Of a stretch of DNA of 64,000 nt, positions 39,908 to 48,322 are shown piece by piece (within the stretch, counting starts at the first letter, position 1; every line of letters begins with the position of its first letter). The notes beneath the pieces are model-generated. The model searched no databases, was not told the origin of the DNA, and saw only the letters and a program-made list of their open reading frames with translations. The stretch is taken from contig JAEUPZ010000033.1 of NCBI GenBank assembly GCA_016789885.1, positions 1-64,000 on the forward strand. Reading direction: 5' to 3'. Position numbers and translations under genes: made by a program. This DNA is from Chromatiales bacterium. GTDB lineage: Bacteria > Pseudomonadota > Gammaproteobacteria > Steroidobacterales > GCA-2729495.

Positions 39908-42073
39908 TCAGGTACAGGTGCGGGTGATGCGCTTGACGACCTTCATCTTGCGGATGCTGCGGATCGCGTCGGCCAGTTGCCGCCGGTTGCGCACGAGGAT
40001 CTGGAACTTGAGCACCGCGCAGTCGTCGTGGCTCTCGTCGACGGAGACCTGCTCGATGTTCGAGCCCGCGTCGGCGATGCGCGTCGCCACCTCGGCCAGC
40101 GCGCCCGGGCGGTTGTCGGTGTCGACGCGGATCTCGACGGAGAACTCGCGGTCGATGCCGGGCTCCCAGTTAACCGCGATCCACTTGTTCGGCTGCTTGC
40201 GGAACTCGCCGAGGTTGCCACAGGCCGTGCGGTGGATGACGACGCCGCGGCCGGCGCTCAGGTAGCCCATGATCTCGTCGCCGGGGATCGGGTGGCAGCA
40301 CCGCGCGTAGCTGACGACGAGGCCCTCGGTGCCGGCGATGGTGATGGGGGTCGAGGGCAGCGGCGTCCCCCCGGCGCCGGCCGGCTGGCCTGCGGGCTCC
40401 TGCACCAGCACCTTGGCCACCAGCGGCGCGAGCCGCTCGCCGAGGCCCACCTGCTCGAAGAGCTCGTTGGTGTTGTTCAGCCCGAACTCGTCGAGCAGCC
40501 GCTGCATGCGCTCGTCGGCGATCTTGCGCAGCGGCGTGCCGATGTCGCGCAGCGCCTGGTCCAGCAGCCGGCGCCCCAGGTCCCGGGCCTCGGTGACGCG
40601 CAGGTTCTTCAGGTACTGCCGGATCGACGAGCGCGCCTTGGCACTGGCGACGAAGTTGACCCAGGTCGGATTCGGCTGGGCACCCTTGGCGGTGATGACC
40701 TCGACGGTCTGGCCGTTCTGCAGCTGCGTGCGCAGCGGCACCAGCTGCCGGTCGACCTTGGCCGCGACGCACCGGTTGCCGACGTCGGTGTGCACCGCGT
40801 AGGCGAAGTCGACGCAGGTCGCGCCCCGGGGCAGCCGCAGGATGTCGCCCTTCGGCGTGAACACGTAGACCTTCTCGGGGAACAGGTCGACCTTGACGTG
40901 CTCCATGAACTCCTCGGAGTTCGCCGAGGCCTGCAGCTCCGAGATGCTGGCGAGCCACTCGCGCGCCCGCGACTGCGGCGGCGCGACCTTGCGGTCGCCT
41001 TCCTTGTACAGCCAGTGCGACGCGATGCCCTGCTCGGCGACGCGGTCCATCTCCTCGGTGCGGATTTGGATCTCGATGGGCAGGCCGTTGGGCCCGAACA
41101 GCGAGGTATGCAGCGACTGGTAGCCGTTGACGCGGGGGATCGCGATGTAGTCCTTGAAGCGGCCCGGTGTCGGCTTGTACAGCTGGTGCACGAGGCCGAG
41201 CGCCCGGTAGCACTCGTCCACGTTGCCGACGACCACCCGGAAGCCGAACACGTCGGCGATGTCGGCCAGCGGGCGCTTCTTCGCCTCCATCTTGCGGTAG
41301 ATGCTGTACAGGTGCTTCTTGCGGCCCGTCACGGTGCCGCGGATGCCGGCCGCCTTCAGCGCGGCCTCGATGCGGTCGGTGATCTTGCGGACCAGCTGCT
41401 TCTGGTCGCCCTCGGCCTTGCGCACGGCCTTGTCGAGCACCCGGTAGCGGAACGGGTGGATGTAGCGGAAGCCCAGGTCCTCGAGCTCGACCTTGATGGA
41501 GTTCATGCCCAGCCGGTTGGCGATGGGCGCGTAGATCTCGAGCGTCTCGCGGGCGATGCGGGCCTGCTTCTCGGCCGGCATCGAGTCCAGCGTCTGCATG
41601 TTGTGCAGGCGGTCGGCGAGCTTGACCAGGATGACGCGGATGTCCTGCACCATCGCGAGCATCATCTTGCGGAAGCTCTCGACCTGCATCTCGGTGCGGC
41701 TGCTGAAGTTCAGCTGGTCGAGCTTGCTGACGCCGTCGACGAGGCCGGCGACCTCGGGCCCGAAGCGGGCCGCGATCTCCTCCTTGGCGTGGGGCGTGTC
41801 CTCGATCACGTCGTGCATCAGCGCGGCGGCGATGCTCTGGTAGTCGAGGTGCAGGTCGGCCAGGATCCCGGCCACCGCCGTCGGGTGCGTGATGTAGGGG
41901 TCGCCCGAGCGCCGCTTCTGGCCCTGGTGGGCCTCGGCGCTGAAGTTGTAGGCGTCGGCGATGACGTTGAGCTGCTCGCGCGGCAGGTAGGAAGCGCGCG
42001 CGAGCAGGCCCCGCAGCCCGTTGTTGCGGCGGGCCAGCGGCAGGCGGTTCAGGATGGTCGCCGCGTAGTCCAT
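39908..42073 (-). CDS. spoT: Bifunctional (p)ppGpp synthetase/hydrolase SpoT
   Basis: 721-residue stringent-response enzyme. The HD hydrolase domain has HPTAVAGIL and LMHDVIEDT; the synthetase domain has [13 protein letters not shown], the [19 protein letters not shown] block and IEIQIRT. A TGS domain ([18 protein letters not shown], about 390) and C-terminal zinc-finger-like and ACT domains follow. Both catalytic sites look intact, so this is SpoT rather than a hydrolase-dead RelA. It lies 85 bases after rpoZ. Confidence 0.95.
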   Translation of the reverse strand: MDYAATILNRLPLARRNNGLRGLLARASYLPREQLNVIADAYNFSAEAHQGQKRRSGDPYITHPTAVAGILADLHLDYQSIAAALMHDVIEDTPHAKEEIAARFGPEVAGLVDGVSKLDQLNFSSRTEMQVESFRKMMLAMVQDIRVILVKLADRLHNMQTLDSMPAEKQARIARETLEIYAPIANRLGMNSIKVELEDLGFRYIHPFRYRVLDKAVRKAEGDQKQLVRKITDRIEAALKAAGIRGTVTGRKKHLYSIYRKMEAKKRPLADIADVFGFRVVVGNVDECYRALGLVHQLYKPTPGRFKDYIAIPRVNGYQSLHTSLFGPNGLPIEIQIRTEEMDRVAEQGIASHWLYKEGDRKVAPPQSRAREWLASISELQASANSEEFMEHVKVDLFPEKVYVFTPKGDILRLPRGATCVDFAYAVHTDVGNRCVAAKVDRQLVPLRTQLQNGQTVEVITAKGAQPNPTWVNFVASAKARSSIRQYLKNLRVTEARDLGRRLLDQALRDIGTPLRKIADERMQRLLDEFGLNNTNELFEQVGLGERLAPLVAKVLVQEPAGQPAGAGGTPLPSTPITIAGTEGLVVSYARCCHPIPGDEIMGYLSAGRGVVIHRTACGNLGEFRKQPNKWIAVNWEPGIDREFSVEIRVDTDNRPGALAEVATRIADAGSNIEQVSVDESHDDCAVLKFQILVRNRRQLADAIRSIRKMKVVKRITRTCT

Positions 42074-42158
42074 GGCCCGATTCTAGCGCCGGGCGGGCCG
42101 GGCAGGCCGCCCGGCGTCACGGTTGCGGCCGGGGCGGCGTTCGCCGCCCCGCGGAGCT

Positions 42159-42455
42159 TCAGTCGGGCAGGTCGTCCAGCGAGTCCATGCGCAGCGGCGG
42201 GCCGGCCAGCAGGGCCTCGGCCTGTTCGCGGGCCATCAGTTCCTCGGGGGTCGTGTCGGCCTCGTCCAGCAGGTCGCGGCTGACCAGCCCCTCGGCGATC
42301 TCGCGGAGCGCCACGACGGTGGGCTTGTCGTTCTCGCGGTCCACCAGCGGCTCGGCGCCGTTGGCGATGCGCCGGGCGCGCTTGGCGGCGACGAGCACCA
42401 GCTCGAACAGGTTCGGGATGTGCTGCAGGGAGTCTTCGACGGTGATGCGGGCCAT
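42159..42455 (-). CDS. rpoZ: RNA polymerase subunit omega
   Basis: 98-residue omega subunit that aids assembly of the beta' subunit. Its start [11 protein letters not shown], the helix [18 protein letters not shown] and [15 protein letters not shown] are typical. The ATG at 42455 is chosen as it gives the standard N-terminus. It is separated from gmk by 145 bases, which contain a GCCCTG/CAGGGC hairpin (42556-42568). Confidence 0.95.
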   Translation of the reverse strand: MARITVEDSLQHIPNLFELVLVAAKRARRIANGAEPLVDRENDKPTVVALREIAEGLVSRDLLDEADTTPEELMAREQAEALLAGPPLRMDSLDDLPD

Positions 42456-42600
42456 GGGCGTCTCGGCAGGATCAAAAGGTGCGCAGAGGCTAGCGGCCGG
42501 GGCCGGTGGCGCCAAGCCTTCATAAGAAATGGGTATAACGACGCAGGCGGCGCCGGCCCTGTCAGGGCGCGTCGCCGGCCTTGCCCCGGCGCTCCTTCCC

Positions 42601-43263
42601 TCAGGCGGGCGGGGCACCGCCGATGGCTGTGGCCTGGTCCCTTGCCTCCGGGTTGCGGGTCGACCAGCGCTCGCCCCGGCCGGCCACGATCTCGCGCAGC
42701 GCGCTGACCGCCTCGTCCAGCCGGTCGTTCACGATCACGTGGTCGAACTCGCTCCAGTGGGCCATGTCGTCCAGCGCCTGGCCGAGGCGGCGCTGGATCA
42801 CCGCCTCGCTGTCGGTGCCCCGGCCCCGGAGCCGCCGCTCCAGCTCCGCCCGCGACGGCGGCAGGATGAACACGCTGACGCAGTCCGGCGCATTGGCCCG
42901 CACCTGCTGCGCGCCCTGCCAGTCGATCTCGAGCAACAGGTTCTGGCCCCGGTCCAGCGCCGCCTGCACCTGCGCGCGGCTCGTGCCGTAGCGGTGACCG
43001 AAGACCTCGGCGTGCTCGAGGAACTCGCCATGGCCGACCATGCCCGTGAACAGCCCGGGTTCGACGAAGAAATAGTCCCGTCCATCGACTTCGCCCGGTC
43101 GTGCGGGCCGCGTCGTGTACGAGACGGAAAAGCCGAGCAGGGGGTCAGCGGCGCGCAGCGCCTTGACCAGGGTGGTCTTGCCGGCGCCGGAGGGGGCCGA
43201 CAGCACGACCAGCCGGCCGGGCCGCGCCGGTGCGGTAACGGGGTTCGCCACGATGCGGGTCAC
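42601..43263 (-). CDS. gmk: Guanylate kinase
   Basis: 220-residue GMP/dGMP kinase. It has P-loop [13 protein letters not shown]-binding [21 protein letters not shown] and [12 protein letters not shown], and the lid [21 protein letters not shown]. The start is uncertain: GTG 43263 lacks a good Shine-Dalgarno sequence, while GTG 43251, four codons inside, has GAG at a suitable distance. The usual upstream neighbour (yicC) is absent because the integrase-bearing island begins directly upstream. Confidence 0.92.
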   Translation of the reverse strand: MTRIVANPVTAPARPGRLVVLSAPSGAGKTTLVKALRAADPLLGFSVSYTTRPARPGEVDGRDYFFVEPGLFTGMVGHGEFLEHAEVFGHRYGTSRAQVQAALDRGQNLLLEIDWQGAQQVRANAPDCVSVFILPPSRAELERRLRGRGTDSEAVIQRRLGQALDDMAHWSEFDHVIVNDRLDEAVSALREIVAGRGERWSTRNPEARDQATAIGGAPPA

Positions 43264-43298
43264 TCGACGTTCTGTACCTGAATACGGAGCTTGGTTAT

Positions 43299-43391
43299 AG
43301 ACGTCGAGAGACGTCTGGTGGCCGGCCCGCCGGTAAACGTAACCATCTGTTTTACAAGCATCCGATAGTCCACCAAGGTCTGAAGACGTCT
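43299..43391. repeat. AGACGTC(T) repeats between gmk and the integrase gene
   Basis: AGACGTCG at 43299, AGACGTCT at 43309 and AGACGTCT at 43384. The 8-mer AGACGTCT is a palindrome. A fourth copy, AGACGTCGA, lies just after the integrase gene at 44790 and shares nine bases with the first. Clustered short repeats on both sides of an integrase gene fit arm-type binding sites for integrase or excisionase, or a regulator operator. Which of these is inference. Confidence 0.5.
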
Positions 43392-43421
43392 ACAGACAGC
43401 GCCATGCTAGAGTGTAGCCAG

Positions 43422-43471
43422 CGGTGTAGCCACGCCTGACGGGCGTCCCGCCCACGCTTCTGGCTACACCG
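43422..43471. repeat. 11-bp inverted repeat in the integrase leader
   Basis: CGGTGTAGCCA (43422-43432) is perfectly complementary to TGGCTACACCG (43461-43471). A further copy of GTGTAGCCA precedes it at 43412. Between the arms lies a smaller hairpin GGGCG/CGCCC (43441-43453) with nearly the same centre, so the 50-base unit can form a two-storey stem. It ends 23 bases before the integrase ATG. It may be an operator, an attenuator or part of the recombination site. Confidence 0.6.
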
Positions 43472-43494
43472 AACGGGGCCGCAAGGTTACACCG

Positions 43495-44766
43495 ATGGCT
43501 CAGGCCAGAAACCGCCTCACCGACGTCGTCGTCAAACGCCTACTGAGCCGCCAGCAGGCTGGTATGCATCCCGACGGCGCGGGCCTGTACCTGCGGATCC
43601 GCGACAGCGGTGGTGCAAGCTGGACCTTCCGCTACAAGCACCATGGGCGCGACCGCTGGCTTGATCTGGGTGACCCCAAGGACACCCCCCTGGCCAAGGC
43701 CAGGGTCGCCGCGCGAGCCGAGCGTTCCAAGGTGGACGCCGGCCGAGACCCCATCGACGAGCGACGGGCTGCCAGCGACCAGGCGCGGCGGCGAGGAACC
43801 TTCAAGGAGCTCGCCCAGGAATGGTACGAGGCCGAGGTGGTGGGCCGGCTCAAGCACCCTGAGGTCGTCCGCCGGGCTCTGGACAACTACCTGCTGCCGA
43901 AGCTCGGCCGGATGGCCGCCGCCGACGTCCGGCCGGCAGACTGCGCCCGCTTGCTGGACGGCGTCCGGCACCGGTACCCCACCACCGCCAATGACCTCCT
44001 GCGGCACCTTAAGGCGATCTTCGCCTTCGGTATCCGCCGGCACCGGGTGGAGGGGTCCCCGGTCGCTACCTTCGTGGCCGCCAAGGACGCGGGTGGCCGG
44101 GAGGTCAGCCGGACCCGGGCGCTGACACGTGCCGAGCTGGTGAAGCTCTTCGAGGCCATGCGCAACGAGCCGACCTTCGGCGGCGACAACCTGCTGCTGG
44201 TCCGGCTGCTGCTGGCGCTGTGCGTCCGCAAGGGCGAGCTGGTCGCCGCCAGGTGGGAGGAGTTCGACCTGAAGGGTGTGCCCGACGAAGGCCCGGTGTG
44301 GCGCTTGCCCGCCGAGCGTTCGAAGACCGGCGTCCCCCAGGACATCCCTTTGGCTCCCGTCGTCGTTTCCTGGCTCAAGACCGTCCAGCAACTGGCCGGC
44401 GCGTCACCATGGGTGTTCCCGGCCCGCCGGCTGGACCGGCGCACCCGCACCGGCCACATGGCCGGCGACACGCTGAACGTCGCGCTGGACCGCCTGACGA
44501 CTGAGCTCGAGCCGTTCACCGTCCACGACTTCCGTCGGACGGCGCGTACCCAGCTCGCCGAGCTTGGCGTGGCCCCCCATGTGGCTGAGCTCTGCCTCAA
44601 CCACAAGCCGCGTGGCGTGGAAGGGATCTACAACCGGCACAGCTACTTCGCTGAACGGCGGGCGGCGCTGGAGGCCTGGGCCGACCAGATCGTGCAGATC
44701 GAGGCTGGCAAGTCCAACGTCGTGACGATGGGACGCGGGAAGAAGCGGGCGCCGGGGACAGGCTGA
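43495..44766 (+). CDS. Tyrosine-type site-specific integrase (P4 family)
   Basis: 423-residue recombinase. The N-terminal Arm-DNA-binding domain (about 1-95) has the DUF4102 pattern with PDGAGLYLRI and TFRYKHHGRDRWLDLG; a core-binding SAM-like domain (about 100-190) and the catalytic domain follow. Catalytic residues are visible: R245 in CVRKGELVAARW, H344-x-x-R347 in HDFRRTARTQL, H370 and the nucleophile Y379 in IYNRHSY. The enzyme should be active. AAGG lies eight bases before the ATG. Its position beside gmk marks the island's left end. Confidence 0.93.
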   Translation: MAQARNRLTDVVVKRLLSRQQAGMHPDGAGLYLRIRDSGGASWTFRYKHHGRDRWLDLGDPKDTPLAKARVAARAERSKVDAGRDPIDERRAASDQARRRGTFKELAQEWYEAEVVGRLKHPEVVRRALDNYLLPKLGRMAAADVRPADCARLLDGVRHRYPTTANDLLRHLKAIFAFGIRRHRVEGSPVATFVAAKDAGGREVSRTRALTRAELVKLFEAMRNEPTFGGDNLLLVRLLLALCVRKGELVAARWEEFDLKGVPDEGPVWRLPAERSKTGVPQDIPLAPVVVSWLKTVQQLAGASPWVFPARRLDRRTRTGHMAGDTLNVALDRLTTELEPFTVHDFRRTARTQLAELGVAPHVAELCLNHKPRGVEGIYNRHSYFAERRAALEAWADQIVQIEAGKSNVVTMGRGKKRAPGTG

Positions 44767-44843
44767 GGGGGGCCATCCCGATTTGCACCAGACGTCGACG
44801 ATTGGTGTTCGAGTTCGGAAGGAACCCTAGGGGCGCGATTGGC

Positions 44844-45389
44844 ATGAAACCTAACTGGGCGAAATGGAGGCTGATGCCTCAGCTATCTCTTACTGAATGC
44901 GTTTGTCTATCGCTCGACATTGACCCGAAGGCAACGGTGTATGACCGGCGAGTCATGGGCGATCTTGAGGACAGGCTGGACATATTGCTCAGGGCCATCG
45001 CGGCGGAACCTGCACGCTTTGGCCGACCGAATGATCCGTTTGTCGTCGAGGCTACACGTATCGGCTCTTCGTACTTCGTTGCGTTCGCCAGATCGTGCGG
45101 GTGGTCGATGCCTGAGCAGCTGCAGTCGATGACTGCCCCGGCATCAGTGCAGCGCTCGGCCGCCGAGAAATGGCCTTGGGGGCCATACGAGACAGAGAAT
45201 CTACGAATCCTTGAGGCCACAGCCCGCAAGTGGTGGGTGAACTACGACTCCCAGGATCCCAGTACCGCCCCTACGCAGGAGACTGTGACCGACTGGCTAA
45301 TGCAAACTTACCAACTAAGTAAGCGAGCCGCGCGGTCCATCGATTCCGTGTTGCGCGCCCAAGGACTACCGCGCGGGCCACGCCGATAG
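44844..45389 (+). CDS. Island hypothetical protein with SLTECVCLSLDIDP motif
   Basis: 181-residue soluble protein of unknown function. The N-terminal part WAKWRLMPQLSLTECVCLSLDIDPK resembles the recurrent W-x-L-x-E-A-V-x-L-S-x-x-I-D-P type start of small hypothetical proteins in phage-like islands. The C-terminal part (TVTDWLMQTYQLSKRAARSIDSVLR) looks helical. The gene is visibly richer in A and T than the integrase gene, consistent with separate ancestry. The ATG at 44844 is preferred to a TTG at 44802. It lies between integrase and alpA. Confidence 0.6.
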   Translation: MKPNWAKWRLMPQLSLTECVCLSLDIDPKATVYDRRVMGDLEDRLDILLRAIAAEPARFGRPNDPFVVEATRIGSSYFVAFARSCGWSMPEQLQSMTAPASVQRSAAEKWPWGPYETENLRILEATARKWWVNYDSQDPSTAPTQETVTDWLMQTYQLSKRAARSIDSVLRAQGLPRGPRR

Positions 45390-45412
45390 GCGCTGGCTGC
45401 CGAACCGCCGAG

Positions 45413-45469
45413 TGGGTGTCACCCACTTGGCCACCACCGATTAAGGGCTTACCAAGTAGGTGACACCCA
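45413..45469. promoter_or_regulatory. 18-bp inverted repeat upstream of alpA, candidate double operator
   Basis: TGGGTGTCACCCACTTGG (45413-45430) and CCAAGTAGGTGACACCCA (45452-45469) are inverted copies with one mismatch in 18, separated by 21 bases. The left arm is itself palindromic (TGGGTGTCACCCA). The centres of the GGTGTCACC cores lie about 44 bases apart, close to four helical turns. It is in the 185-base gap before the regulator gene, so a paired operator for a dimeric repressor is likely; a replication-initiation site is the alternative. Confidence 0.55.
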
Positions 45470-45544
45470 TTCCGCCGACAGTGGCCGCCCCCCACTGACC
45501 CCCATTCTTGCTGGACACCCGTCCGCACGTGCGTACTGTTCTAG

Positions 45545-45570
45545 ACCGTCCATTCACGTCGAGGGACGGT
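45545..45570 (+). promoter_or_regulatory. Hairpin covering the alpA ribosome-binding site
   Basis: ACCGTCC (45545-45551) pairs with GGACGGT (45564-45570) around a 12-base loop. The GAGGG Shine-Dalgarno sequence (45561-45565) of the regulator gene overlaps the right arm. Folding of the mRNA leader would partly hide the site, so translational control is possible. No experimental support can be derived from sequence. Confidence 0.35.
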
Positions 45571-45574
45571 TCCG

Positions 45575-45775
45575 ATGAACAACCAACGTCTGCTCCGCCT
45601 GCCTCAGGTTGAGGATCTAACGGCCCTGAAACGGGCGCACATCTACGCCCTGGCCCGACGGGGCCTCTTCCCCAAGCCCATCAAGATCGGCGCGCGTGCC
45701 AGCGCGTGGACTGAAACGGATGTGCGTGCCTGGATCGCGGCGCGTGTCGAGGCCGCTCAGGATACGCCCGCATGA
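45575..45775 (+). CDS. AlpA-family DNA-binding regulator/excisionase-like protein
   Basis: 66-residue MerR-like helix-turn-helix protein. RLLRLPQVEDLTALKRAHIYALARRGLFPKPIKIGARASAWTETDVRAWIAARVE, split as LRLPQVEDLTALKRAHIYA and FPKPIKIGARASAW, follows the AlpA pattern closely. In P4-type elements AlpA-like proteins control integrase expression or promote excision. It has a GAGGG ribosome-binding site, overlaps the next gene by four bases (ATGA), and lies after the double inverted repeat. Confidence 0.9.
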   Translation: MNNQRLLRLPQVEDLTALKRAHIYALARRGLFPKPIKIGARASAWTETDVRAWIAARVEAAQDTPA

Positions 45776-46182
45776 TCGGCGGACCCTTTCACCAAAGCAA
45801 CGGGGTCCGCTCCGCGACGGGCCTCCATGGGCGTCGTCTGCCGCTCAACGGACGCGCCTTCCTTGAGTGCAGCGGCAGTTCTGGGCCGTTCGTCGCGATG
45901 GGGCCGGGAGCTCCTCGCTTGGCATGGCGCCGTCGAAACTGCTACCCCGTGATGGTCTTGCCCGAGGGGGCCGACCCGCTGGCCTTCCACTGGCCGGTGA
46001 AGGATCTGCCGGTCCTTCTCATCGAGGTGGGGACCTTCGACACCGCCCGGCTGGAACGCCTCGCGTACGCACTGCTGCGGGATGGTGCGGCGTTTGTTCG
46101 GCCGCTCCGGGAGGCGCTACTTGCCAAGACGCCCCCCGAGTCGTGGCCCACCTACTGCCAGGACCACTACCGTGCTGCCTAG
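45772..46182 (+). CDS. Small hypothetical protein coupled to the primase gene
   Basis: 136-residue protein of unknown function. The C-terminal half, with MVLPEGADPLAFHWPVKD and LLIEVGTFDTARLERLAYALLRDGA, is more structured and is the sort of segment seen in small proteins preceding P4-type primases; the N-terminal 55 residues look less constrained. The gene starts in the alpA stop (ATGA) and its stop lies ten bases inside the primase gene, so the three are one translational unit. Confidence 0.6.
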   Translation: MIGGPFHQSNGVRSATGLHGRRLPLNGRAFLECSGSSGPFVAMGPGAPRLAWRRRNCYPVMVLPEGADPLAFHWPVKDLPVLLIEVGTFDTARLERLAYALLRDGAAFVRPLREALLAKTPPESWPTYCQDHYRAA

Positions 46183-47923
46183 CTCGGCGCAGAACCTCGG
46201 CGTGATTCCCATGTCGGCGCTGGCCAGCCAGCTTGAGCTCGACGCTCCGTCGCAAGGTTGCGAGTTGGAGTCTGCAGCTTCTGCCGACGGCCCACCTACC
46301 GTCGACGGCGTGGCCCCGATGGCTACTGCCCGGCAGTTCATTGCGGCGCACTTCTCCCACATCGACGGCCGCACACTGCACTTCTGGCGCGGCAACTACT
46401 ACGCATGGACCGGCAGCTACTACCGGCAGATGGAGTCGGACGCCGTCCGCGCTCGCTTGTATGCGTGGCTTGAGCACCGCTGCAGCCCCACCAAGCGCAC
46501 GGTGGACTTCGTACTCGATGCACTGCGTGGCGTGGCCTACCTCGATGCGCAAGCTCCCTGCTGGCTCGGTCCGGTCAGGGTTGCTGGGGAAATCATCCCC
46601 ATGGCCAACGGGCTCTTGAGGGTCGAGTCCCGTGAACTGTACCCGCCTACCCCGAGTTACTTCTGCCTGCATGCGGCCCCGTTTCCCTACGTCGCGGACG
46701 CCCCGGCGCCGATAGCGTGGGCCGATTTCCTGGCCAGCGTATGGGGTGACGACCCCTCTGCCATTGACTGCCTGCAGGAGATCATCGGTCTGCTACTGAC
46801 CGATGACACGTCCTACCAGAAGATCATCCTCATCATAGGCCCGAAGCGGTCCGGGAAGGGAACCATCGCACGGCTGCTCAGGCACCTACTTGGCACGGAC
46901 AACGTCACGGCCACGTCGCTGGCGGGCCTAGGGCAAACGTTTGGTCTGGCTAGTCTCATCGGTAAGCCCCTGGCGATCATTTCTGATGCTCGGCTGTCTG
47001 GTCGGTCGGACCTGGCAGTAGTCGCCGAGAACCTGCTGCGGATCTCTGGCGAGGACGCGCTGCCCGTCCCGCGGAAGTTCCAGCCTGACTGGGTCGGGAC
47101 GCTGCCCACCCGGTTCCTGATGCTCACCAACGAGATCCCGGCGCTGACGGATGCGTCCGGCGCCCTGGCGTCCCGGTTCCTCATCCTGCCGATGACGAAA
47201 ACCTTCTACGGCAGGGAGGACAAGACCCTCGACAACCGACTCGCCCAAGAGCGTCCTGGCATCTTCCGGTGGGCGCTCGATGGCCTCGACCGCCTGCGGC
47301 AGCGCGGCTACCTGGTCCAGCCCGTCAGCGGTGACGACGTGCAGGAGCAGCTTGACCGGCTGTCATCGCCGATCAAGTCGTTCGTCGCCGACGAGTGCGT
47401 CATCGAACCCGTCGCCGAGATCCCCTGCAAGAACCTTTTCGCCGCATGGCAGACCTGGTGCCAGAGTCAGCACCGCGAGCAGACGGGAAATCTGCAGATG
47501 TTCGGCCGCAACCTCTCGGCCGCCTTCCCCGGCATCGCTGTCCGCCGGCCCCGCCGTGGCGAAGCCCGCAACCGCGTGTATGCCGGCGTCCGCCTCCGCC
47601 GGTTCAATGAGGAGGCTTCTGGTCCGCGATGGTCCGCGACCCAATCCATTGCACGCGATGCCCGAGACATTCCAGATAGAGGGAGGGATGTAGATATAGG
47701 GGGCCACAACAGTCCGGACCGCGGACCACTGCGGACCACCGTGGATGACCTCATCCAGCAGGCTGCTCAGGCGGCTGGCATCGACCCGGTCATCCTCCAC
47801 CAGACCCTCACGCCAGCCGACTTGGCGGACCCGCAGATGATGACCCTCGACTGGTTAACCCAGTTCGCGGGGGGCCTCAGGTCCAGTGACATCTCAGTCC
47901 GGGATGGGGTGTCGCATGGCTAA
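46172..47923 (+). CDS. P4/D5-type phage primase-helicase (SF3 helicase)
   Basis: 583-residue replication protein. The C-terminal superfamily 3 helicase has Walker A GPKRSGKGT (about residues 223-231), a preceding D5_N-like domain with WADFLASVWGDDPSAIDCLQEIIG, the Walker B region PLAIISDARL and the sensor segment FLMLTNEIPAL. No clear catalytic primase domain is seen, so it may act mainly as an initiator/helicase like the phage-island members of this family. GTG 46172 is chosen because AGGA lies eight bases upstream; ATG 46211 is an alternative. Confidence 0.85.
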   Translation: MLPSSAQNLGVIPMSALASQLELDAPSQGCELESAASADGPPTVDGVAPMATARQFIAAHFSHIDGRTLHFWRGNYYAWTGSYYRQMESDAVRARLYAWLEHRCSPTKRTVDFVLDALRGVAYLDAQAPCWLGPVRVAGEIIPMANGLLRVESRELYPPTPSYFCLHAAPFPYVADAPAPIAWADFLASVWGDDPSAIDCLQEIIGLLLTDDTSYQKIILIIGPKRSGKGTIARLLRHLLGTDNVTATSLAGLGQTFGLASLIGKPLAIISDARLSGRSDLAVVAENLLRISGEDALPVPRKFQPDWVGTLPTRFLMLTNEIPALTDASGALASRFLILPMTKTFYGREDKTLDNRLAQERPGIFRWALDGLDRLRQRGYLVQPVSGDDVQEQLDRLSSPIKSFVADECVIEPVAEIPCKNLFAAWQTWCQSQHREQTGNLQMFGRNLSAAFPGIAVRRPRRGEARNRVYAGVRLRRFNEEASGPRWSATQSIARDARDIPDRGRDVDIGGHNSPDRGPLRTTVDDLIQQAAQAAGIDPVILHQTLTPADLADPQMMTLDWLTQFAGGLRSSDISVRDGVSHG

Positions 47924-48164
47924 CCTCGGTCGCCGACAGCAAGCGGTCATTGACCACTTGGCGATTCAGCCCCACTGCGGACGGCCGGGCGTTCGGGAGA
48001 GCAAGCCACGGCAGGCCACGGGCGCGACCTCGGCGGTGCTTGACAGGCTGACCTCGCGTGGCCTCGTGCAGCTCAATCGCGCCGGCCTCTCCCTTACTGC
48101 GTTCGTCGAGTCGCGAGAGCTGGCTGGCAACGTCATCGCCTTGCGTGGGAGGGCTACCGTATGA
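47916..48164 (+). CDS. Small winged-helix-like protein
   Basis: 82-residue protein. LGRRQQAVIDHLAIQ followed by TGATSAVLDRLTSRGLVQLNRAG fits a short winged helix-turn-helix of the type used in replication or transcription control by phages. The ATG sits inside the primase stop (ATGGCTAA). The family is not recognised with certainty. Confidence 0.6.
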   Translation: MANLGRRQQAVIDHLAIQPHCGRPGVRESKPRQATGATSAVLDRLTSRGLVQLNRAGLSLTAFVESRELAGNVIALRGRATV

Positions 48165-48322
48165 CGGAGCTAGCGCACATGTTCTTCGCCTGCCCACTCG
48201 TCGTCCAGAAGGCCAAACGGGCTACATCCCTCTTCCGGCGGGGGTTCCACAGAATCGGGGTCACGATTGGCTCGGCGCGGCGGATCAGGCATAGAAGGGC
48301 GGTGCTCAATGGGCGCACGTAA
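48161..48322 (+). CDS. Small basic hypothetical protein
   Basis: 53-residue reading frame starting at ATG 48161, four bases inside the preceding stop, and ending 14 bases inside the next gene. It contains a short hydrophobic part (MFFACPLVV) and a very Arg-rich C-terminus (RRIRHRRAV). Only the tight overlaps suggest that it is expressed; no family is recognised. Confidence 0.35.
   Translation: MTELAHMFFACPLVVQKAKRATSLFRRGFHRIGVTIGSARRIRHRRAVLNGRT

Noticed and set aside
43264..43494. tRNA gene as integration target
   Set aside because: P4-type integrases often use tRNA genes, but no cloverleaf or CCA-type end can be formed here; the neighbour is gmk.
45413..45469. CRISPR repeat or rho-independent terminator
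   Set aside because: Only two inverted arms, no spacer series, no T-run, and the preceding gene ends 24 bases earlier with the structure closer to the next promoter.
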